Source of the DNA: Methanomassiliicoccales archaeon
Lineage (GTDB): Archaea; Thermoplasmatota; Thermoplasmata; Methanomassiliicoccales; UBA472
NCBI GenBank assembly: GCA_036504055.1
Contig: DASXVU010000048.1
Location: 62,001-126,000 of the forward strand
Length of the DNA: 64,000 nt
Reading direction: 5' to 3'
The translations under genes and the position numbers were made by a program. Position 1 is the first letter of the stretch. Every line of letters starts with the position of its first letter. Shown here one piece after another: positions 36,523 through 45,000 of this stretch. Below the pieces are notes generated by a model that was given only the letters and a program-made list of their open reading frames with translations, made no database searches and was not told where the DNA came from.

Positions 36523-36879
36523 ATGTTCGGGAAACCAGCGTTGCTCAGCAATTCCACGTTGACCGTGGAGGAGCAGAGGTACCTCAGGCATACAAATGCC
36601 ATGTTGAACATCCTTGGCATGATGATCGATTATGAGGACAGCAACAAGACCGCCATGACCCAAGAGCAGATCGTCGGATCATACCGGAACGCGGATTTCA
36701 ATGCCGAGAGCGTTCTCTTCGAGATGCTTGACCTGGCCTACGTATCGTGTTCGGTCATCGTCTCTCCTGAGCAGCGTTCCAAGAATGTACAGGTAAAATC
36801 GATCTGCTACGCCTGGGGAACGACGTTCTTCGGCAGGGAATGGTATGTCGGATCAAAGACCAAACGCGCAGGGTCATGA
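36523..36879 (+). CDS. Hypothetical protein
   Basis: About 118 residues if it starts at MFGKPALLSN; longer versions with earlier ATG codons exist but look low in coding quality. The sequence is soluble and mixed in character (TVEEQRYLRHTNAMLNILGMMIDYED, FEMLDLAYVSCSVIVSP, FFGREWYVGSKTK). I recognise no family. It lies alone between the PNPOx-like gene and the methionine synthase. Confidence 0.45.
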   Translation: MFGKPALLSNSTLTVEEQRYLRHTNAMLNILGMMIDYEDSNKTAMTQEQIVGSYRNADFNAESVLFEMLDLAYVSCSVIVSPEQRSKNVQVKSICYAWGTTFFGREWYVGSKTKRAGS

Positions 36880-36988
36880 CCGGGCATCAGTTGCCTCCAT
36901 CGATCCAGGCAGATGTCGGTTGTGCCTCATAAATTATCAACACATGTGCACAACATAGTCCAGCATCGCCGACAAGGAAACTTTTTGT

Positions 36989-38038
36989 ATGCCCGGTAAA
37001 ATAGAGTGGGCCATGGCCTGGAACTGCGCACCGACGTGCATCGGATCGATGCCCTTCAGCGACCCGATCAAAGCACTCGACGAGATAGTCAGCCGGCTTC
37101 ATGAGGTCCCCTGCTGGCCCCAGCTGCCTGCCCGCGGATTCCAGGAGAATATGTATGCCCAATACGCCACGAACCTGCCGGGAGTGGTCATCGACCGGGA
37201 GAACAAGAGGGTGACAGTGGACCTGGGCAGCTACGATCCGGAGGATTTCTACAATCGGATCATAAACGATGATGTGGACAGCTTCGCCTATCCGGAGGAC
37301 TGCTTTTCCGGGTTCTATGAGCTGATGAAACGAAAGATGCCATCTGGTGTCGTCGCGGTCAAAGGCCAGGTGATCGGACCGGTAAGTGCCGGCCTCCAGA
37401 TAGTGGACCAGAACGGACGGCCGACGATATATGATGAGGCCTACGGGGAGATCATACGCAGAAATCTGAACATGTGCACCCGATGGCAGGAGCGTCAGCT
37501 GGCCAAACTCTCGGACAAGGTGATCATCTTTCTCGACGAGCCTTCTCTATCTCTGATCGGAACGCCCTTTGCCTCCGTCTCGGCGGACAATGTCATTTCC
37601 TGGATAGATGAGGTGCTGGAAGGGGTCAAGGCGGTACGTGGGCTGCACTGTTGCGGTAACACTGACTGGCCGATGGTCCTCTCGACCAGTGTGGACCTGT
37701 TGTCGTTCGACGCCTACAACTACGCCTTCTCGGTCTCCCTCTATCCAGAACAATTGAAGGCTTTTCTGGAACGGGGCGGCACTCTGTGCTGGGGGCTCAT
37801 CCCCAATATGAGCCACCGCTTGGAGAATGAGAACGTGGACACAATCATGGCGAAGTTCGATCATACGATCAACGAACTGGTGGCCAAAGGTCTGAACCGG
37901 GACAGGCTGCTCGAACAGTCGATGATCACGCCGGAATGTGGACTGGGCGGTCTCAGCGAGGCCGAAGCCCTTCATGTGCTGGATCTGCTGGTCGGCGTAT
38001 CCGAGGCGATACGATCGAAGAACGGACTGGAGGATTGA
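36989..38038 (+). CDS. Core methionine synthase (MetE C-terminal type)
   Basis: Zinc TIM-barrel methyltransferase of the short MetE/UROD superfamily, 349 residues, without the N-terminal half of plant and bacterial MetE. Likely zinc ligands are H220 and C222 in GLHCCGNTD and C317 in TPECGLGG; FLDEPSLSLI is the conserved strand. Core MetE of Dehalococcoides takes its methyl group from a methyl-corrinoid protein, and short archaeal forms do likewise. Its position directly before cooC and the acs genes makes methyl-AcsCD a plausible donor for methionine. Another methylcobalamin-dependent transfer is possible. Confidence 0.8.
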   Translation: MPGKIEWAMAWNCAPTCIGSMPFSDPIKALDEIVSRLHEVPCWPQLPARGFQENMYAQYATNLPGVVIDRENKRVTVDLGSYDPEDFYNRIINDDVDSFAYPEDCFSGFYELMKRKMPSGVVAVKGQVIGPVSAGLQIVDQNGRPTIYDEAYGEIIRRNLNMCTRWQERQLAKLSDKVIIFLDEPSLSLIGTPFASVSADNVISWIDEVLEGVKAVRGLHCCGNTDWPMVLSTSVDLLSFDAYNYAFSVSLYPEQLKAFLERGGTLCWGLIPNMSHRLENENVDTIMAKFDHTINELVAKGLNRDRLLEQSMITPECGLGGLSEAEALHVLDLLVGVSEAIRSKNGLED

Positions 38039-38039
38039 G

Positions 38040-38792
38040 GTGACCTTCATCGTGGCCGTCGCCGGCAAGGGAGGAGTGGGCAAGTCCACCCTGTCGGCGC
38101 TCCTGATCAAGGTCATCGCCGAACGGACCAGAACGGTGGTGATGGCCATCGATGCCGATCCGAACTCCAACCTCGGCGACAAGCTGGGCATGAAGGTCGA
38201 GCATACCATCGGCGAACTGAGGGAGGACCTTCTGCGCAAGGCCGATGAGCTGAGCGCAGGCCTCAGCAAGCACGAGCTGGTCCGTTACCAGATGGAGATG
38301 GCGAAGGTGGAGGGCAGTAACTTCGACCTTCTCACGATGGGACGGCCGGAGGGCCGCGGCTGTTATTGTTACATCAACAACATCCTGAGGACGTTCATCG
38401 ATGAGGCGATGGACGCATACGACTATGTGGTCATCGACAACGAGGCCGGCATGGAGCACCTCTCCCGACGGACCACGAAGAGGATGGACGTGCTGCTGAT
38501 CGTTTCCGACGCCACAAAGCTCGGCGTCGAGACGGGAAAGAGGATAATGGCCCTGGCCAAGGGTATGGAGATCGAAGTTGGCCGCAGTGTGCTGGTGGTC
38601 AACCGGGTCCAGGGGACGGTGGCGGACGCGGTCAGGCTGGAGATAGACGCCGCCGGATTCGGCTCGGTGGTCTACCTGCCGTTCGACAGGAAGGTCGAGG
38701 AAATGGCTGTCACCGGCTCTCCGGTGGTCCAGCTTGATACCTATAGTCAGTTCTATCGCGCCGTCAATGAGCTCGCCAGCACTCTGAAGTGA
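38040..38792 (+). CDS. cooC: CooC/AcsF-type nickel-insertion ATPase
   Basis: MinD-like P-loop ATPase that loads nickel into CO dehydrogenase and/or acetyl-CoA synthase. The 250 residues have the deviant Walker A GKGGVGKS at 9-16 and the nickel/zinc-binding CxC pair C108-C110 in GRGCYCY. The switch region YVVIDNEAGMEHLSRR is also present. The GTG start overlaps the end of the methionine synthase gene region by position only (its stop is two bases upstream) and has GGAGG before it. The convergent acs operon begins downstream. A second, partial paralogue lies at the right edge of the window. Confidence 0.9.
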   Translation: MTFIVAVAGKGGVGKSTLSALLIKVIAERTRTVVMAIDADPNSNLGDKLGMKVEHTIGELREDLLRKADELSAGLSKHELVRYQMEMAKVEGSNFDLLTMGRPEGRGCYCYINNILRTFIDEAMDAYDYVVIDNEAGMEHLSRRTTKRMDVLLIVSDATKLGVETGKRIMALAKGMEIEVGRSVLVVNRVQGTVADAVRLEIDAAGFGSVVYLPFDRKVEEMAVTGSPVVQLDTYSQFYRAVNELASTLK

Positions 38793-38870
38793 TCAGGCCG
38801 TTCCTTTGGTCAAGGTCTTCGATATCAAAAGATTGAAAAGGCGCCCCCGGTTGTCTGGCTTGGTATCAGG

Positions 38871-39317
38871 ATGGGAAAAATAGCGAGCCTCTTCGACCGT
38901 TCGCGCACCAGTACATGGTTCGCTCTGCTCATGGTCTTTGTCGCCACGCGCAGCGTTATAGAGGTCTGGACCGGTTCTGATCAAGGCGATAAATATCTGG
39001 TCGTGGCGCTGACTGCGGTGGCAACTGCAACCTATGGTTTGCTCCGGTTCGTCGAACTGCTCGCGTTGCCGGGATTCAAGATGAGATATCTGGTAAGGTC
39101 GTTGAATGTGACCTTCATGGCCATCATCCTGTTGGGAGAATACATCTTCTCCGACACCCTCGGCCGGATATTGGTGCTTCTGTCCCTGATCGCCATCGAG
39201 ATCAACTTAGTATCCATTTTCGCCGAATATACCGGAAAGTTCAAGCGTTTCGCTGGATTTCTGAAACGGGAGAAAGGGTGGAACGGCGGCATTGTCGGAG
39301 CAAAACGAACTAGGTAA
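38871..39317 (+). CDS. Small membrane protein of unknown function
   Basis: 148 residues with four likely membrane helices (TWFALLMVFVATRSVIEVW, a second near 45-65, FMAIILLGEYIF and ILVLLSLIAIEINLVSIF) and a basic C-terminus. No family was recognised. It shares one base with the next gene (TAATG), so the two are translated from one message. They sit between cooC and the convergent acs genes, but no link to them is shown. Confidence 0.6.
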   Translation: MGKIASLFDRSRTSTWFALLMVFVATRSVIEVWTGSDQGDKYLVVALTAVATATYGLLRFVELLALPGFKMRYLVRSLNVTFMAIILLGEYIFSDTLGRILVLLSLIAIEINLVSIFAEYTGKFKRFAGFLKREKGWNGGIVGAKRTR

Positions 39318-39667
39318 TGCAAAGGTGTTCGCTGGAAATGGCATCTGATTCAAGGATACAGTGGGCCCCGATCATGCTGATCGTGTCCCTCGTCGCATTC
39401 TTCTTTGCAGTGTCACTTGTCGGTTTTGAGGGTTTCAACGTCATTGTCCAGAAGAACCAAGGGCGCTTGATGGCTTTCTTCTTCCTTCTCTTCGTCTCAC
39501 TGGTCTCCTCTTGGGGGGCGTTCATCAATTCGCTCCGGCAGTTCCGTTTCTATGATGACCGGCGATGGGCCTGGTTCTATTGCTTCTTCACAGACCTGGT
39601 GGCCACCTTGATCACGGTCGGCGCTCTGTACGCTATCTTCGCTGTCGTGAGCATTACGGTAAAATAG
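39317..39667 (+). CDS. Small membrane protein of unknown function
   Basis: 116 residues with three likely helices (MLIVSLVAFFFAVSLVGF, FFFLLFVSLVSSWGAF and LVATLITVGALYAIFAVVS). A later ATG at 39338 has a better-spaced AAGGTG and would remove seven residues. No family was recognised. It is coupled to the membrane protein before it and may form a complex with it. Confidence 0.55.
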   Translation: MQRCSLEMASDSRIQWAPIMLIVSLVAFFFAVSLVGFEGFNVIVQKNQGRLMAFFFLLFVSLVSSWGAFINSLRQFRFYDDRRWAWFYCFFTDLVATLITVGALYAIFAVVSITVK

Positions 39668-39712
39668 TCTGCGAAACACGATCTGGGCACATGTCGATAT
39701 GGATAGGGTTCG

Positions 39713-41038
39713 TCACTCCAGCGATTTGAGCATCTTGGGGAGCCCCGACGACTCCTTCGGCCCTACCACGATCTTCATGCCGGTCAGTTCTGCAAGCTTC
39801 GGTGACATGCGTGCCACCATCCCCGGTATGATCAGGACGTTCTTCTTCGACTTAGTCCTGGCACCGGATCTGTCCATGTCGTGTACGACCCCTTCGGATG
39901 TGAGCTTCCCGGCGGCGAATGCCGTCAGGACGCTGAGCCCTTCGCAGTCGACGACCTGTAACCAGACCGGCACCTTGCTCTTATCGATGTCCCCCAGCAC
40001 GGTGAAGTAGGTGAGCGAGAAGTTCGTCGTGAACAGGATGGGCGAATCCTCCGTCGGATTGCCGATGGGATACAGGCCCGGTTTGACCTGGATCGGCACC
40101 TGGGGATCGGTGTAGATGTTCTGGCGCAGCACGAACAGAGGTATGGCCATCTGGGGCAGGAGCTCCTCGAACACCACGATCGACCCGTATTTCATGGTCG
40201 AGATCAGGCCCATGGTGACCCCCCGGTTCCCGGCCGGAGCGTTCACCAGCAGAGGATATCCCAAGCCCCGGAACGTCTTCTTGACGGAGAGCTTGCGGAT
40301 GACGGTGCTCTTCTCGATCAGCTCCTTGAGAGTGCCGGGAGCGAAGTCCAGGACGATGTCCTCGATCCCCGCCAGCTTCACCTTGGCAACCATGTCGGCC
40401 AGGTCGTTCAGGTTGGACTCCCTGACCACCAGGGGGCACTTGAACTCCTTGGCCACCGCGGCCATCTCGGTCAGGTTGGCCTTGGTGGCGGCAGATATGA
40501 GCGGGACCTTTGCCGAGATCCTCAAGCAAGCCGCCTTGATGGCCGCCGGGTCTTCGCTGGCCAGGATGATCGGCAGTTCGGTCGAGGACGAGACCTTCTC
40601 CACCGTCGCCACGAACCTGGCGGTGTCCTTGGAATCGTTCCTGACGCACACCATGTCCAGGGCCATGATCTGACCCACGCGCTCGAAGCGCATGGCGTTG
40701 GCCTTCTGGACCCTGGAGACCACATCGTTCTCGGCCAATGTGTCCGGGACGATGATGGAATAACGGACCGGATGGAAGAACTTCTTGTCGTGGCGGTACA
40801 GTTCCGTCTCATCGCCCATTTCCAGCGTCGCTTTTCCGGTGCCTACCTTGACCAGACGGATCGGCGGTGCGGACGATGCGGCGAGCGCCTGTTTTCCAGC
40901 GTCGGAGACGTACGGGCAATCCTCCAGCTTAGCCTTCTGGTTGGCCAGCTGCATGGCGAACGCCAGGCAGGTGGGGTGCTTGCACTCTCCGCAGTTCTTC
41001 TTCGGCAGGTGCTTGAAGATCTCGATGGCGGTCGGCAT
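39713..41038 (-). CDS. acsC: Corrinoid iron-sulfur protein large subunit AcsC
   Basis: Binds the [4Fe-4S] cluster and, with AcsD, the corrinoid that carries the methyl group from methyl-THF to acetyl-CoA synthase. The 441 residues open with the cluster ligands C16, C19, C24 and C41 (NCGECKHPTC), in the same spacing as the Moorella subunit. A TIM barrel follows, and the C-terminal corrinoid-binding part includes GKLTSEGVVHDMD. The ATG lies just after the acsD stop. It is the last gene of the acs operon. Confidence 0.95.
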   Translation of the reverse strand: MPTAIEIFKHLPKKNCGECKHPTCLAFAMQLANQKAKLEDCPYVSDAGKQALAASSAPPIRLVKVGTGKATLEMGDETELYRHDKKFFHPVRYSIIVPDTLAENDVVSRVQKANAMRFERVGQIMALDMVCVRNDSKDTARFVATVEKVSSSTELPIILASEDPAAIKAACLRISAKVPLISAATKANLTEMAAVAKEFKCPLVVRESNLNDLADMVAKVKLAGIEDIVLDFAPGTLKELIEKSTVIRKLSVKKTFRGLGYPLLVNAPAGNRGVTMGLISTMKYGSIVVFEELLPQMAIPLFVLRQNIYTDPQVPIQVKPGLYPIGNPTEDSPILFTTNFSLTYFTVLGDIDKSKVPVWLQVVDCEGLSVLTAFAAGKLTSEGVVHDMDRSGARTKSKKNVLIIPGMVARMSPKLAELTGMKIVVGPKESSGLPKMLKSLE

Positions 41039-41039
41039 A

Positions 41040-41996
41040 TCAGTTCCCTCCCCTGAGATCGTCCAGCGCCTCACGCACGATATCTGCCGCTCCCGGGTGC
41101 CTCATGACCAGTATATCGGCCCCGGAGACCAGCGCCGCTATCGCGGTGGTCGCCTCCCACCAGATGCCCCTTTCCTTGGCGTCCCCGTAGCCGACGATGT
41201 CGTCGGACGCTTCGGCCGATTTCCACGAGGCGGTGGAGTCGCACAGCATCGGCTGCTGCAGCATGCCGTCGCCCATCAGGGCCGCCAGCCGGATGCGTTC
41301 GTTAACGGAATACGAGTAGTCCAGTCCCATGCCCAGACCGGCCATCAGCGGGTCCATGGCTATATTCTCCTTCTTCACCCCGAAATCGGTGAGCAGGATG
41401 GTGATCTGCTTCGCCAGGTTGATGTCCAGGTTGGAGAAAGCGATGAGCGGATGATCGTTGGCCATCGAGGCCGCCGATATGGATTTGTAATGCCCTTCCT
41501 CGGCGTAGCCGAGCAGCAGCCTTTCCTTCGGCGCGATGTTGCTGACCGCCTCCAGCGTCTTGGCGTCCTTCTCTTCCTGGCCGCATCCATAGACGATCAA
41601 TGGGACATCGACCGCGGCCAGCACCCTCTTGACGGTCTCGGCGGCCGATTCGGGGGATGCGTTCGCCTCCTCCGGGTTGGTCGACAGGAGCTTCAGGCAG
41701 ATGACCTCGGCGTGGTATCTCTCCACCCAGGCCTTGGCCCACTGGACCGGGTCCTTGACGGCGTCCCCGAAGAACTCGGCGACCGCCTTGGGAAGTTCGT
41801 CGGTGGTGTCCATGACCTCCCCGGCGATGACCTGTCGGTTAGGTGATGTCCCTTCGTACGAAAGGAAGGGCATGCCGTTGCTTCCGCCCACCAGGACCTT
41901 CTTCCCCCTTGAGCCGCCCTTCTCCGCCGAAGCGCCTAGCTCCAGTACGCCGATCTTGCCCGTCCACTTCTCCTTGGGGATTGGAACCTCGACCAT
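41040..41996 (-). CDS. acsD: Corrinoid iron-sulfur protein small subunit AcsD
   Basis: Partner of AcsC, 318 residues against about 323 in acetogens. The TIM-barrel begins VEVPIPKEKWTGKIGVLELG, and contains PNRQVIAGEVMD, VPLIVYGCGQEEKD and a DPLMAGLGMGLDYSYSVNERIR segment that is diagnostic. The ATG was chosen for its GGAAGGT element nine bases upstream; the frame remains open further back inside the acetyl-CoA synthase gene, but no start there would fit. It lies 20 bases after the CODH-ACS stop. Confidence 0.94.
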   Translation of the reverse strand: MVEVPIPKEKWTGKIGVLELGASAEKGGSRGKKVLVGGSNGMPFLSYEGTSPNRQVIAGEVMDTTDELPKAVAEFFGDAVKDPVQWAKAWVERYHAEVICLKLLSTNPEEANASPESAAETVKRVLAAVDVPLIVYGCGQEEKDAKTLEAVSNIAPKERLLLGYAEEGHYKSISAASMANDHPLIAFSNLDINLAKQITILLTDFGVKKENIAMDPLMAGLGMGLDYSYSVNERIRLAALMGDGMLQQPMLCDSTASWKSAEASDDIVGYGDAKERGIWWEATTAIAALVSGADILVMRHPGAADIVREALDDLRGGN

Positions 41997-42016
41997 GTCA
42001 ATGACCTTCCTGATTG

Positions 42017-45000
42017 TTACTGCAGCAGCGGCGGCATCCTCAAAGCTGGGTGGTCCACCTTGGCCATCCACTCGGTCAGTCCGTCCGCTTCCGTGGTGAC
42101 CGTCTCGTCCGCGATCTTGTCCACGAAGTCCGGTTCGCCCAGTTCCGCCGCTCTCTTCTCCAGCGTTCCGCGCATCGCTTCCTTTAGATCCTTTGGCATC
42201 CACGCGATGCGGAGGAAACCGCCGTCGGCTGGGATGAATTTCTTGCTGATAAGGTATTTCCTGCCGACGCCGATGAAACCGGGGGTCTGCTTTCCGCCGC
42301 CGATCGAACCGGCCAGCGTCGAGAACTTCATTCCGACCGGGGTCATGCCCGGGAACTCCCGGTTGACCACTATGACCGCCTGGACGTCCGCGGTCATGGC
42401 CACGATGCACTCGAAACAGCCGCAGGAGGTCATCGGGTCCTCCATCAGAGTATAGGCATTGAACCGCTCCAGCTTGTGGTGCGTGAGGTCGTAGACCGCC
42501 TGGTTGACCCCGGTCCATTGGCCTTTGACAGCGTCAACCGTTTCGCCCTTCGGTATGGGCTGGTTCGGTCCGGTCGGTGATATCTCCTTGCCGGTCTTCG
42601 CGTCCAGATAGTTGATCGCCCCGCACAGACCGAGCCTTTCCGGCGTCACGATGCAGATATGATCAGGCGCGAACGACTGGCACATGAGACAGGAATAGAA
42701 CGTGTCCACCGCCTCGTCGGTCAGGCCGGCCATCCGGGCGTCCCTCTTGGCGTACACCTCCATGGCCTCCGGCTGCCGGCGCCTGATCTCCTCCTCATCG
42801 GTGACGATGGTGACCTGGACCCGGCTGATGATGTTGCCGAACTCCTCTTTCATCTTGGTGATGAGGATGTCCCCGAAGTGCTTGAAACGGAAACCGGCGG
42901 CCACCGCGTTCTTGCTCAGACGAAGCCAGTTCAGGTTCCTCTGTCCGGTGTGCCAGACCCCCTCGGCGAAGTTCAGGAACAGGTGGATCCGGCGCTCCAT
43001 CACGGACTCGAAGTCCTCCTGCATCTTCTTGCCGTAAACGTCTATGATGATGGCCAGCGGAGTGATCGAGCCTTCGGCCATCTGGTCCACGTCCTTTCCG
43101 ATGACGGTGACCTTGCCGTCCTGGACGTCCGCCTCGTCCCTCATCCTGAGCAGCTCGAAGGTGAGGGTCTTCGAAGCGCCTCCCGCCTCCACGTAGGTAT
43201 CGGGACGGCGGACCGTCTCCCCCTCGAAGGCTGCCCCATAAGCCACCGGAACGTCCACCGATGCTGCCTTTACCTTGATGTCCCTCAGTTCGATGGCGGT
43301 CTGCAGCATGTTTTCCGGGATCTGGGTCACGAAACGGTCCGGTATGCCCTCCAGCATCTGATCGGCCACCACCGGGGAACCGTTCAGAAGTACCGCGAAC
43401 TCGGCCGATGCCTTGATGGCGTCCAGCGGTCCGAGCTGCAGGACGAACACCTTCGGACGTTTCTTCATGTAGCCTTCCAGGCGTTCCCGGTCCCCCCTCT
43501 GCACTCCGCCGAACGAGAGCGCCGCCCGGATCGCGAAATTGAGCGCATGGATCACCTGGGTGAACTCCCCGACCGGGTAGAGCATCATGTCCAGGCCCAT
43601 GTGGATGCCGTTGTCCTTGAGCTGCCTCACGGTGTCGTAGGTGGCGAATATCAGCATGCCCTTGCTCTGACATTCCCTGACCGTCCTGACCAGTTGCTTC
43701 GGGTCCTTGGCCGTGCCGACCAGGACCGCCGCCCCGGGGATGGTGTCGTCGACGAAGGCCAGACCCAGCTGCCGCAATATGCGGTCGGGGACAAAGCCGG
43801 TGTACATGGTGCCGTCGTAAGGCTTGGCATCGTCGATGTACTTCAGGGACTCGATTATCTCGGCCGCCACCATGGTGGCCTCGCCGGCGATCAGGGCGTT
43901 CTCCAGGTTGGGGGTCTCCCTGATCTTGCCGCGCACCTTGCCCAGGATGCCAGGCAGGTCGCCCAGTTTCTTTGCCTCGGATCCGTCCCAGGCATAGATC
44001 GAAGGTAGCTCGTAGGCAGTTTCCGGGTATTCGATCTTCTTGTCGTAACCATGCTTCTCGATGGCCACGCCCAGCAACTGGTCGGCGAAGCCGGTGGAGA
44101 TGAGCGCGCCGTCTATGGCCATGCGGAACAGGCGCTGGTTGGAGAGCTTCTTGCCCTCTTCGACCGAGTAATGGTTATCGAGCGAAAGCATCCAGCGCCG
44201 GCGTTCGATGGTGTTCAGCAGTCGATGCGAGGCCTTGTGAGGGTCCGCCTCGAACATGAAGTGGCCTCCGAAGACATCACCCGCCGAATGCTCCAGAACC
44301 TCGGTGACCAGCGATGAACCGTGGATATAGTTGATGGTGCCGACGTGGACCGGCATGCCTAGAGCGACGCACCAGGTGCCGATGGACACCGCCTTCTCGT
44401 GGTTCGCCTCCGGCGCCGAGACGACGAACGGTATGCCGGAAACGTCCGTTCCCATCCGCACCGCTATCTCCTTGGCCAGGTTTGCCGCCCGGGTGTTGTC
44501 GACGCACGAGCCCATATGCCATACCGGAGGGAGCTTGACGTTGTTCTTCTCTTCGAGCGACCGGATGAACGCTTTCAGTCCGGGCCCTGCGTAACTCTCG
44601 GTGGCCTCAGCGGATAGGAGGTCGTTCTTGGCGCACGCACCGGCGGAACAGCCGGTGGTCAGCACCAGGACATCGTGCTTGATCATCTCCTTGGCGATGG
44701 TCAGGTGGTTGTGGTCCTGGACCGCTTTCTGGTTATTGCAGCCCGCCAGCAGCGCGATCCCGCGTATCTGGCCGGACCTGATGGCCTCGACTATGTGGAC
44801 CAGGGGGTCCTCCGGTACGAACGGAGTGCACAGCTCCTCGATCTGCTCGGTGCTGAACCCGGCCACCACATCATACTTGACGTTGGGAATCTTGACCTTG
44901 GCCGGTTCCCGGCGTTTGAATGCCTGGATGGCCATCCGTATGATCGACCTGGCCGATGCTTCCGCATCCTCTTCCCGGAACTGGACGTGCGTGTCATACG